Assembly: GCA_035635555.1 (NCBI GenBank)
Contig: DASQAT010000010.1
Span: forward strand, 1 to 64,000
Length of the DNA stretch: 64,000 nucleotides
Source: Candidatus Dormiibacterota bacterium
GTDB lineage: Bacteria > Acidobacteriota > Polarisedimenticolia > Gp22-AA2
Direction of reading: 5' to 3'
Position numbers and translations under genes: made by a program. Below are positions 1 through 6,793 of this stretch, piece by piece. Below the pieces are notes generated by a model. It was not told where the DNA came from and did not search any database. It was given only the letters and a program-made list of their open reading frames with translations. Numbering within the stretch: the stretch's first letter is position 1; every line of letters begins with the position of its first letter.

Positions 1-1164
1 GGAGCGCAGCGCCGCGGCGAAGTTCAGCCCGATCGACTCCTTCACCTGCACCTGGTTGATGCCGTGCAGGTTGAACTCGACCGGATCCTCGGCGGTCATG
101 ATGTTGGTCTCGGGCGTGTTGACCCGGCTGATCGACGAGTACAGGGTGTTGGTCTTTCCCGAGCCCGTGGGGCCGGTGACCAGCACCATGCCGTACGGCT
201 TGAAGATCGCCTTCTCGAACCGGGTGAGCGATTCCTGCTCGAACCCGAGCCTGGTCATGTCGAGCATCAGGTTCTCTTTGTCGAGGAGCCGGAGGACGAT
301 CTTCTCGCCGAACAGCGTCGGCAGGACCGAGACGCGATAGTCCATCTCGCGGTTCTTTCCCTGCAGCTTCATCTTGATCTTGATGCGCCCGTCCTGCGGC
401 AGCCTCTTCTCGGAGATGTCCAGCTTCGCCATGATCTTGAGTCGCGACGTGATGGCGTCGCGCAGCTTCATCGGCGGCTGCATGATTTCGTAGAGGACGC
501 CGTCGATCCGGAAGCGCACGCGGAAATCCTTCTCGTACGGCTCGATGTGGATGTCGGATGCGCCGCGCTTGATCGAGTCGGTCAGGATCAGGTTCACCAG
601 CCTGACGACCGGCGCCTCTTCGGTGGCGGCCTCCAGCTTGGCGAGGTCGACCTCCTGCTCGTCCTCCAGGAGCTCGAGGTTCTGCTCGTTCTCCTCCTGC
701 GCGAGGTCGTCCATGACCTTCTTGAGCTCGAGGGCATGGATCGAGCCGTAGTACCGGTCGATCGCCTCCTTGATGGCGACTTCGCTGGCGACCACCGGCT
801 CCACGTTGTAGCCGGTCATGAACTTGATGTCGTCCATGGCGAACACGTTGGTCGGGTCCACCATGGCGATGGTCAGGGTGGCGCCGGTGCGGCTGACCGG
901 CATGATCAGATATTTCTGCGCCACTTCGCTCGGGATGAGCTTCACGACCGTGTCATCGACCTCGACCTTCGTGAGGTTGATGGCGGGCACGCCGTACTGC
1001 TGGGAGAGGACGCGGGTGATGTCCTCTTCTTTGACGAACCCGAGCTTGACGAGGTTCAGGCCGAGCTTGCCGCCGTTGGTCTTCTGATATTCCAGGGCCT
1101 CCTGGAGCTTCTGAGGAGTGAGAAGCCCCGCCTTGATCAACATCTCGCCCAGCTTGACCGCCAT
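1..1164 (-). CDS. pilB: Type IV pilus assembly ATPase PilB (5' part; 3' end outside window)
   Basis: Hexameric cytoplasmic ATPase that powers pilus extension. The open frame runs without a stop from an ATG at 1164 to the window edge, giving the first 388 residues. The N-terminus (MAVKLGEMLIKAGLL) and the following 150 residues match the GspE/PilB N-terminal MshEN-like domain. Next comes the arginine-rich ATPase N-half with ASDIHIEPY near residue 225, then the Walker A motif GPTGSGKT at residues 331-338 (Lys337). The Walker B and tetracysteine regions would lie beyond the edge. A consensus promoter lies about 70 bases upstream. PilB family membership is firm. GspE of a type II secretion system is the only real alternative, and the pilMNOPQ operon nearby favours PilB. 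Confidence 0.93.
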   Translation of the reverse strand, partial: MAVKLGEMLIKAGLLTPQKLQEALEYQKTNGGKLGLNLVKLGFVKEEDITRVLSQQYGVPAINLTKVEVDDTVVKLIPSEVAQKYLIMPVSRTGATLTIAMVDPTNVFAMDDIKFMTGYNVEPVVASEVAIKEAIDRYYGSIHALELKKVMDDLAQEENEQNLELLEDEQEVDLAKLEAATEEAPVVRLVNLILTDSIKRGASDIHIEPYEKDFRVRFRIDGVLYEIMQPPMKLRDAITSRLKIMAKLDISEKRLPQDGRIKIKMKLQGKNREMDYRVSVLPTLFGEKIVLRLLDKENLMLDMTRLGFEQESLTRFEKAIFKPYGMVLVTGPTGSGKTNTLYSSISRVNTPETNIMTAEDPVEFNLHGINQVQVKESIGLNFAAALRS

Positions 1165-1235
1165 TCAGGACCTCACCGGGAATTCGCGGACGGCGCTCCG
1201 CTGTCACAGTCGCAAATACTCGAGTACGGTGTGAC

Positions 1236-1264
1236 AAATTATGTACGTGAACAATTTATGTCAA
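1236..1264 (-). promoter_or_regulatory. sigma70-type promoter for pilB
   Basis: On the minus strand TTGACA (1264-1259) is separated by exactly 17 bases from TAATTT (1241-1236). Predicted transcription starts near 1229, about 65 bases before the pilB ATG. The surrounding 1200-1380 stretch is markedly AT-rich compared with the coding DNA. Predicted from sequence only. Confidence 0.6.
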
Positions 1265-1386
1265 GTGATTCGAGGAAATATGCATACAAAGATTTGACGC
1301 CACGCCCATGAAAATGGACGCGTATGGATTGATGCCATTAAGTTGTTGTAAAACAGAGCGATAGATTAGCGGCAGGGATTGCGGGC

Positions 1387-1623
1387 TCAGTCCGGCTCGT
1401 AGCGCAGCTCCATCGAGGTGCGCGATCCGAGCGCCCCGCGCAGGAGCTTGACGAGCTGGGCCTCGGCGCCGCTCCCCTCCAGGTAGGAGATCACCGATGA
1501 ATTGATGTTGTAGGTGTACTCATCCAGGCTTTCGTCGGCGAGCTCCTCGATGAGGAACTCGAGCTGGGGCTCCGTGATCAGGCCGATCTCCTTCTCGTTC
1601 TCGTTGTCGTAGAGCTTGATCAT
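1387..1623 (-). CDS. Small conserved acidic protein, function unknown
   Basis: 78 residues beginning MIKLYDNENEKEIGLIT. Very acidic, no signal peptide or membrane segment; predicted alpha/beta with a helix-rich middle (EPQLEFLIEELADES). A GGGAGAG ribosome-binding site sits 5 bases before the ATG. Proteins of this shape recur in Acidobacteria, where some databases give them the name galactosyldiacylglycerol synthase. 78 residues cannot be a glycosyltransferase, so I leave the function open. It ends upstream of pilB, which has its own promoter. Confidence 0.7.
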   Translation of the reverse strand: MIKLYDNENEKEIGLITEPQLEFLIEELADESLDEYTYNINSSVISYLEGSGAEAQLVKLLRGALGSRTSMELRYEPD

Positions 1624-1659
1624 CGCGTCTCTCCCGGGTGGTCCGGGATCGCGGACCCT

Positions 1660-1863
1660 TCATGCATCGGGACCGCCCCGGCCTCCCAGAGTCAGAAAGT
1701 AAGCCCCGAGACCGCCCGCGGCAAGCAGGGAGACCGCCCCGCGCGCCATGCCCAGGGGTCCGCCCCCCGTCCCGCGCGCTCCGGCGAATTCCCAGACCGC
1801 GTAGAACGCGAAGAACGCGATCGCCGCCCCGATGAGGATCCGGTGCGCCGTCAGAAGGGTCAT
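1660..1863 (-). CDS. Small membrane protein with two predicted helices
   Basis: 67 residues. Two hydrophobic stretches (about residues 7-27 and 38-58) separated by a Gly/Arg-rich loop suggest a two-pass inner-membrane protein. AGGAG lies 6 bases before the ATG, and the gene begins 9 bases after the stop of the phosphoesterase gene, so it is probably the last member of that operon. No family recognised. Confidence 0.5.
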   Translation of the reverse strand: MTLLTAHRILIGAAIAFFAFYAVWEFAGARGTGGGPLGMARGAVSLLAAGGLGAYFLTLGGRGGPDA

Positions 1864-1872
1864 GACATGCTC

Positions 1873-2613
1873 CTAGGCGCCCAGAAGGAGGCGGTCGCCG
1901 AGCCAGCGCGGCAGTCCGGCCCGCAGGATCTTGTCGCGCGCCTCGGCGGCGCGATACTCGACCCGGTGAATCACCACGGTGTCCGGCGCGTCGTCATAGA
2001 TCGCGAACCCGCCGCGCGGATTATGATCGCGCGGCTGCCCGACCGAACCGGGGTTGATCAGGTAGCGGCGGCCGGGGAGGAGGTCGGTGACCGGGCCGTC
2101 CCCTGTCGCCGGCCGGCGGGACACGCGCGACTCTTCCAGGACGAACGCGCCGGGATAGTGGCTGTGCCCGAAGAAGCAGAGATCGAAGCGCGCTCCTTCG
2201 AAACAGCGCCTCGCTTCCCCTTCATCCATCAGGTACTGGTCCTCGTCGAGCGGCGTGCCGTGGGACAGGAGCTTCCCCGGGGCGAACTCGAGGGGACCCC
2301 GCGGCAGCCTCCTGAGGAAGTCGCGGTTGTCGGCAGTCAGGGACCGCCTTGTCCAGAGCGCGGACTGTCGCGCCGCCTCGTTGAATCCGTCCGCCTCCTC
2401 CAGGGAGGCGGCCACCCTGTCATGGTTGCCGCGAATCGCGACGAGGCCGGGGAGTCCGCGCAGAATCTCGACGACAGGGTTCGGGTCGGCTCCGTAACCG
2501 ACGATGTCCCCCAGGACCAGCGTTCTCTCGTAGCCCGGTGTGCGCGCCACGGCCAGAACGGCCTCGAGAGCCTCCAGGTTGCTGTGCAGGTCGGAGAGGA
2601 CGAGGTATCGCAT
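1873..2613 (-). CDS. Calcineurin-like metallophosphoesterase (YfcE/diadenosine-tetraphosphatase-like)
   Basis: 246 residues with a complete two-metal phosphoesterase signature: D8-L-H10 at the N-terminus, GDIVGYG with Asp36, GNHD (Asn63, His64), a later SHG, and GHSHYP. Near the C-terminus INPGSVGQPRD is typical of the YfcE/Aph-like group that hydrolyses phosphodiesters or phosphomonoesters with Mn2+ or similar metals. The true substrate cannot be read from sequence. The ATG shares one base with the stop of aroK (TGATG), so the two are translationally coupled. The long open frame extending upstream through accC is an out-of-frame shadow. Confidence 0.85.
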   Translation of the reverse strand: MRYLVLSDLHSNLEALEAVLAVARTPGYERTLVLGDIVGYGADPNPVVEILRGLPGLVAIRGNHDRVAASLEEADGFNEAARQSALWTRRSLTADNRDFLRRLPRGPLEFAPGKLLSHGTPLDEDQYLMDEGEARRCFEGARFDLCFFGHSHYPGAFVLEESRVSRRPATGDGPVTDLLPGRRYLINPGSVGQPRDHNPRGGFAIYDDAPDTVVIHRVEYRAAEARDKILRAGLPRWLGDRLLLGA

Positions 2614-3110
2614 CAGAGGAGCCCGGCGATGCGCTCGGCGACCTCTTCGGCCGACAGGCCGTGGGCGTCGATATGCAGGGAGGCGGCCCGATAGGACGGC
2701 AGACGACGGCGATACAGCTCGTCGGCCTGCGCCGCGGTCTTCAGGAGCGGCCGGCCGGCGTCGCCCGCGCAGCGCCGGAGCGCCACCTCCAGAGGCAGGC
2801 GGATCCAGACGGCCCGCCCGAGCTGATCGATGAGCCGGCGGTTCTCGTCCTGGGCGTAGGTTCCTCCGCCACAGGCCACGACCAGCCGCGAGCCGCCCCG
2901 CAACGAGGCCAGGATCTCCGTCTCGAGGCGCCGGAAATACGCTTCTCCTTTCACGGCGAAGATCTGCGCGATGCCGAGCCGTTCGTCCGCCACGATCCGC
3001 TCGTCCAGGTCCAGGAAGTCCCAGCCCAGGAGGCGCGCCAGGTGCCTGCCGACGGTGGTCTTTCCCGCCCCCATGAAACCGATGAGGAACACCACGTCCG
3101 GCTCGCCCAT
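2613..3110 (-). CDS. aroK: Shikimate kinase
   Basis: 165 residues, the usual size for AroK. It phosphorylates shikimate at the 3-OH with ATP in the aromatic amino-acid pathway. The P-loop GFMGAGKTT is at residues 11-19 (Lys17), followed by the shikimate-binding DLDERI, the FRRLE motif with its conserved Arg/Glu, and ACGGGT. The lid arginine lies in the AGRPLL segment. It starts 24 bases downstream of accC and overlaps the phosphoesterase start by one base, so it is read as part of the acc operon. Chorismate made by this pathway also feeds PabB and menaquinone synthesis (MqnE) encoded at the other end of the window. Confidence 0.95.
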   Translation of the reverse strand: MGEPDVVFLIGFMGAGKTTVGRHLARLLGWDFLDLDERIVADERLGIAQIFAVKGEAYFRRLETEILASLRGGSRLVVACGGGTYAQDENRRLIDQLGRAVWIRLPLEVALRRCAGDAGRPLLKTAAQADELYRRRLPSYRAASLHIDAHGLSAEEVAERIAGLL

Positions 3111-3134
3111 GGTCGCATTCCGCTCCCCGGCGGG

Positions 3135-4499
3135 TCAGGAGGCGACGGCGGCCTCCACCTTGCGCTCGAGGAGCCGGTCGAGAAACCCGGTGTTCAGGTT
3201 GCCCCGGATGAACTCGGGATCGTTCATGATGCGCCGGTGCAGGGGCACGTTCGTCCGGATCCCCTCGACGACCGTCACCTCGAGCGAGCGGCGCATGCGG
3301 GAGATCGCCTCCATGCGGTTGTTGCCGCGCGTGATCAGCTTGGCGATCATCGAATCGTAGTAGGGCGAGATCGTGCACTCGGGATGCGCCGCCGTGTCGA
3401 CCCGCACGCCCGGTCCCCCGGGGAGGTGGAACGTCGTGATCTTCCCCGGGGACGGCGCGAAGGTCTCCGGGTCCTCGGCGTTGATGCGGCACTCGATCGA
3501 GTGCCCGACGCTCTGGATGTCCTCCTGGCGGAACGCCAGCGACTCGCCGGCCGCGATCTTGATCTGCTCCTTGATCATGTCGATCCCGGTCACCATCTCG
3601 GTCACGGGGTGCTCGACCTGGATGCGCGTGTTCATCTCGATGAAGTAGAAGCGGCCCTCCTCGTCGAGCAGGAACTCCACGGTGCCGGCGTTCTGGTAGC
3701 CGACCGAGCGCGCCACCTTCAGGGCCGATTCCGCCATGCGGCGCCGGAGCTTCGGCTGGAGGCCGGGGGAGGGGGACTCCTCCACGATCTTCTGGTGGCG
3801 CCTTTGGATGGAGCACTCGCGCTCCCCGAGGGTCACGATGTTGCCGAAGGAGTCCCCCAGGATCTGGAACTCGATGTGCCGCGGCGTCTTGATGTACTTC
3901 TCGAGGTACACGTCCGGCACTCCGAATGCCGCCTTGGCCTCCGTGCGCGCGGCGCTCATCGCCGAGGTCAGCTCCTCGGCCGAGTTCACGACGCGCATGC
4001 CGCGCCCGCCGCCGCCGGCGGCCGCCTTCACGATCACCGGGTAGCCGATGCGCGCGGAAAGAGGCAGCGCCTCCTTCTCGTCGCTCACTGTGCCGCGGCT
4101 GCCGGGGATGATCGGCACGCCGGCGGCGAGCATGGTCTCGCGCGCCTTCGCCTTGTCCCCCATCAGTCGGATGACGTTGGGGCTCGGACCGATGAAGCGG
4201 ATGTGGCAGGCCTCGCACACTTCTGCGAAATGGGCCGACTCCGCCAGGAATCCGTAGCCCGGGTGGATGGCGTCGGCATCCGTGATCTCGGCGGCCGCGA
4301 TCACCGCGCCGATGTTGAGGTAGGAGTCGGCGTTGCGCGGCGGCCCGATGCAGATGTCCTCGTCCGCGAACTTGACGTGCAGGGAATCGGCGTCGGCCGT
4401 CGAATACACCGCCACGGTCTGGATGCCGAGCTCGCGGCAGGCCCAGATGATCCGCAGGGCGATTTCCCCGCGGTTGGCGATCAGGATTTTCTTGAACAT
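3135..4499 (-). CDS. accC: Acetyl-CoA carboxylase, biotin carboxylase subunit
   Basis: 454 residues. ATP-grasp enzyme that carboxylates biotin carried on AccB, the first step of fatty-acid synthesis. It starts [17 protein letters not shown], has the glycine-rich [11 protein letters not shown] loop (about residue 165), EKYI, the [15 protein letters not shown] catalytic segment around residue 290, and the C-terminal biotin-carboxylase domain ending in the FLDRLLE segment. Full length for the family. It lies 19 bases downstream of accB, the classical accB-accC order. Confidence 0.97.
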   Translation of the reverse strand: MFKKILIANRGEIALRIIWACRELGIQTVAVYSTADADSLHVKFADEDICIGPPRNADSYLNIGAVIAAAEITDADAIHPGYGFLAESAHFAEVCEACHIRFIGPSPNVIRLMGDKAKARETMLAAGVPIIPGSRGTVSDEKEALPLSARIGYPVIVKAAAGGGGRGMRVVNSAEELTSAMSAARTEAKAAFGVPDVYLEKYIKTPRHIEFQILGDSFGNIVTLGERECSIQRRHQKIVEESPSPGLQPKLRRRMAESALKVARSVGYQNAGTVEFLLDEEGRFYFIEMNTRIQVEHPVTEMVTGIDMIKEQIKIAAGESLAFRQEDIQSVGHSIECRINAEDPETFAPSPGKITTFHLPGGPGVRVDTAAHPECTISPYYDSMIAKLITRGNNRMEAISRMRRSLEVTVVEGIRTNVPLHRRIMNDPEFIRGNLNTGFLDRLLERKVEAAVAS

Positions 4500-4518
4500 C
4501 GGACGGACGGGAGCGCGC

Positions 4519-4977
4519 TCATGCCGGCGCGGCTTTGCGGATCTTGAACAGCGGCTCCCCGTATTCCACCGGCTGCCCGTTCGCCACGAGCGCCTCGAGG
4601 ATCTCGCCGTCGCAGTCCGACTCGATCTCGTTCATCAGTTTCATCGCCTCGACGATGCACAGGATCTGTCCCTTCTTGACCTTGTCGCCGACCTCCACGA
4701 ACGAGCGCGACCCGGGCGCGCCGGCGCGGTAGAAGGTGCCGACGATCGGCGACTTCACCAGGTGGAGATCGGGGGATTCGACCACCGCGGGGCGGGCCGC
4801 GGGCGCCTCCGCGGCCTGCTGCGCCGCCACCGTAGCGGGTGCCGTGACGCCCGCCGGACCGTTCGAGACGGCGCCCCGCTTCACCAGCTTGATCTTGAAG
4901 CCGTCGCGCTCCAGCTCGAACTCGACGAAGCTCGAGGCTTCGATGTACTCCATCAACTCCTTGATTTCACTGTCCAA
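4519..4977 (-). CDS. accB: Acetyl-CoA carboxylase, biotin carboxyl carrier protein
   Basis: 152 residues from a TTG start at 4977, chosen because GGAGG lies 4 bases before it and because BCCPs normally begin right at this D/E-rich helix ([13 protein letters not shown]). An upstream in-frame GTG at 4992 would add 5 residues. The N-terminal helix-strand region is followed by a Pro/Ala-rich linker (about 40-70) and a lipoyl/biotinyl domain with EAMKLMNEI. The biotinylated lysine is residue 113 from the TTG. A possible TATGAT -10 element at 5061-5066 lies 84 bases upstream, so accBC may also have its own promoter. Confidence 0.95.
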   Translation of the reverse strand: MDSEIKELMEYIEASSFVEFELERDGFKIKLVKRGAVSNGPAGVTAPATVAAQQAAEAPAARPAVVESPDLHLVKSPIVGTFYRAGAPGSRSFVEVGDKVKKGQILCIVEAMKLMNEIESDCDGEILEALVANGQPVEYGEPLFKIRKAAPA

Positions 4978-5137
4978 ACGTCCTCCGTCCACGCGCGCTC
5001 TCCGGAATTCCGGGGCGGCCCACGAGACCCCCGCCCCGATGGACGCATTCGACCGTCCGCATCATAACCCAAGGCGACGACAAAGCCACCGGCGGGGGCC
5101 GCCGCCGGCCGCAACGCGGGATCGGGGGACCCGCCCT

Positions 5138-5494
5138 TCAGGCGAGGGCCTCCTCGAGCTGCAGCCCCGCCCTCCAGACTTCGTAGCGGACGCGCCCCTG
5201 CAGGCACTCCGGGCCGACCACGACGCACAGGAAGTAATCCCCGCCGATCGATCGCAGGATCGCCAGACCGGAGCGACTCGTGACGGAAATCTCCTCCGGC
5301 CCGCCGGCCGGCGTCGCCCCACGCAGGGCGGCGGAGGCCCTCTTGACCAGGCTGACCCACTCCGCGGAGGCCAGGTCGATGTTGAACGACGGCCGGGCCG
5401 CCAGTTTCTCGACCGGGATTCCGTCCAGACCGACCACGGCCGCTCCGAGCGCCTCGGGAATTCGATCGAGGATCTCCTGCAGCACGGCCTTCAT
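5138..5494 (-). CDS. Roadblock/LC7-domain protein
   Basis: 118 residues from the ATG at 5494, which overlaps the stop of the upstream TPR gene by ATGA. A longer frame to 5542 exists but would be embedded in that gene. The pattern of an N-terminal helix, AAVVGLDGIPVEKL, then SGLAILRSIGG and YFLCVVVGPE fits the roadblock/LC7 fold, a dimeric scaffold found in bacterial regulators of MglA/Ras-like small GTPases. No GTPase gene is in the window. Family assignment is by pattern only and moderately firm. Confidence 0.7.
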   Translation of the reverse strand: MKAVLQEILDRIPEALGAAVVGLDGIPVEKLAARPSFNIDLASAEWVSLVKRASAALRGATPAGGPEEISVTSRSGLAILRSIGGDYFLCVVVGPECLQGRVRYEVWRAGLQLEEALA

Positions 5495-6594
5495 CGGAGC
5501 GGCGCCCCCTTCGCGGCGGGCCCGCTGAAGTTCGCCAGCCACCGTTCCAGGCGGCTGATGGTGTCCCGTCGGGCGTCCGCGTGGGCCGCGACCGGCACCG
5601 CCGACGCGCCCGGGGGCGTCCGTGCGGGGGCCCCCGGAACGGCCGCGATCACCGCGGCGGGCAGCGGACCGTCGGACGCCGCGACATCCGGCACCGGCGA
5701 CGGAGCGCCGGCCGGCGCGAGCTCGTTCAGCCGCCGCGCGGCCTTCTGATTTCCGGGATCGACGCGCAGCATGCCCCTGTAGACCTCGATGGCCCTGTCG
5801 ACCAGCCCCTGGCGCAGATACAGCTCGGCCAGCGTATTGGTCTGCAGAGCGTCGTCATCCAGGGGCCCCCCGGCCGCATCGGACGAGGGCCCGGGCCAGG
5901 ATGGAGGAGCGCCTGGCGCGGGGGGGCTCCAGGCGTCTCGCGGCGATGACGTGGCGGCGCCGCCGAAGTCCTCGGGCCGGAATTCGGGGGATGGATCGGC
6001 CGGTCGATCCACGTGGCCGCGCTCCGGGGCGGGAGCGCGGCCCGCCTGAGGGACGGGGATAGCGGGCGGCTGACGGCTCGACGCGGGGACCGCCGGTGTT
6101 GAAGGGGCGGGGCGGCTCGTCGGAGTCGCGGGGGCTCCGATCGCCGCGGATCGGGTCGGCGGCATGGACACCGCCCCCTGCCGCAGAGTCTCATCCAGGA
6201 GAGTGGCGACCTCCCGGTCGGTCGGGTAGTAGCCCAGGATGGCGCGATAGGTGGCGGCCGCGCCCGCCGGATCCCCCATCTTCTTCTGGATTTCAGCCAG
6301 GAGCTTGGCGGCGAGATGGTTCTCAGGCTGCAGTTCGAGGACCTCCACGAATGTGCGCCGGGCGTTCTCCAGGTCGCCGGCTTCCAGGTAGGTCCGGCCC
6401 AGCGAAATGCGCGCCGTGTGATAGGCCGGGTGCCGCTGCAGTCCATCCAGGCAGACGTCGATCGCCTCCTGGTAGCGCCCCTCCTTGCGATATTCCTCCG
6501 CCAGCTGAAGAAAGGCCCGCGACAGGGGATCGCGGGCGATGCGATCCTTCAGGGACTCGATTGCCGGATTGCGCTGGGTGGCCGGTTTCGTCAT
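5491..6594 (-). CDS. TPR-repeat protein coupled to a roadblock protein
   Basis: 367 residues. Residues about 20-150 hold three to four tetratricopeptide repeats (LAEEYRKEGRYQEAIDVCLDGL, LGRTYLEAGDLENARRTF and so on). A long Pro/Ala/Ser-rich disordered linker (about 160-255) follows, then one more TPR pair (LAELYLRQGLVDRAIEVYRGML). No signal peptide, so it is cytoplasmic. The stop overlaps the start of the roadblock gene by ATGA. It is transcribed from a near-consensus promoter 50 bases upstream. Likely a scaffold or adaptor; substrate unknown. Confidence 0.8.
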   Translation of the reverse strand: MTKPATQRNPAIESLKDRIARDPLSRAFLQLAEEYRKEGRYQEAIDVCLDGLQRHPAYHTARISLGRTYLEAGDLENARRTFVEVLELQPENHLAAKLLAEIQKKMGDPAGAAATYRAILGYYPTDREVATLLDETLRQGAVSMPPTRSAAIGAPATPTSRPAPSTPAVPASSRQPPAIPVPQAGRAPAPERGHVDRPADPSPEFRPEDFGGAATSSPRDAWSPPAPGAPPSWPGPSSDAAGGPLDDDALQTNTLAELYLRQGLVDRAIEVYRGMLRVDPGNQKAARRLNELAPAGAPSPVPDVAASDGPLPAAVIAAVPGAPARTPPGASAVPVAAHADARRDTISRLERWLANFSGPAAKGAPLR

Positions 6595-6650
6595 CGCCTA
6601 AACGATTGTGTCCCTTGAGGTAAGCTCCCGACCAGGAGCTCGACGCCAGG

Positions 6651-6680
6651 ATTATAGAGAATGACCGAAAGCCTTGTCAA
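6651..6680 (-). promoter_or_regulatory. Near-consensus sigma70 promoter of the TPR-roadblock(-acc) operon
   Basis: On the minus strand a perfect TTGACA (6680-6675) and a perfect TATAAT (6656-6651) are separated by 18 bases. The predicted start is near 6644, 50 bases before the TPR gene. The -35 hexamer lies in the T-rich tail of the pilQ terminator, so one operon ends and the next begins within about 60 bases. Confidence 0.7.
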
Positions 6681-6711
6681 AACAGAAGCGCCCCCGGCTG
6701 AGCGGGGGCGC
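6672..6711 (-). terminator. Intrinsic terminator of the pilMNOPQ operon
   Basis: A perfect 9-bp GC stem (6703-6711 with 6688-6696) with a 6-base loop is followed on the minus strand by a T-rich tail (TTCTGTTTTG). It begins about 80 bases after the pilQ stop. Confidence 0.75.
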
Positions 6712-6793
6712 CTCCATCCCATGGGTTCTCGTTCCCGCCGGTGCGCGGCGCGGCCCCCGGAAGGAGGCGTGGCGCGGGCTGGAACGATCTTCG

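Noticed and set aside
64-1311. Long plus-strand frame across pilB
   Set aside because: Rich in Leu/Asp/Arg/His low-complexity typical of the complement of GC-rich genes; the minus strand holds an unmistakable PilB.
1873-4218. 781-codon minus-strand frame spanning accC and aroK
   Set aside because: Only its last 246 codons (the phosphoesterase) are real; the rest is Arg/Gly/His-rich out-of-frame sequence over accC and aroK.
2538-4547. 669-codon plus-strand frame
   Set aside because: Antisense shadow of accC/aroK/phosphoesterase, all three of which carry intact motifs.
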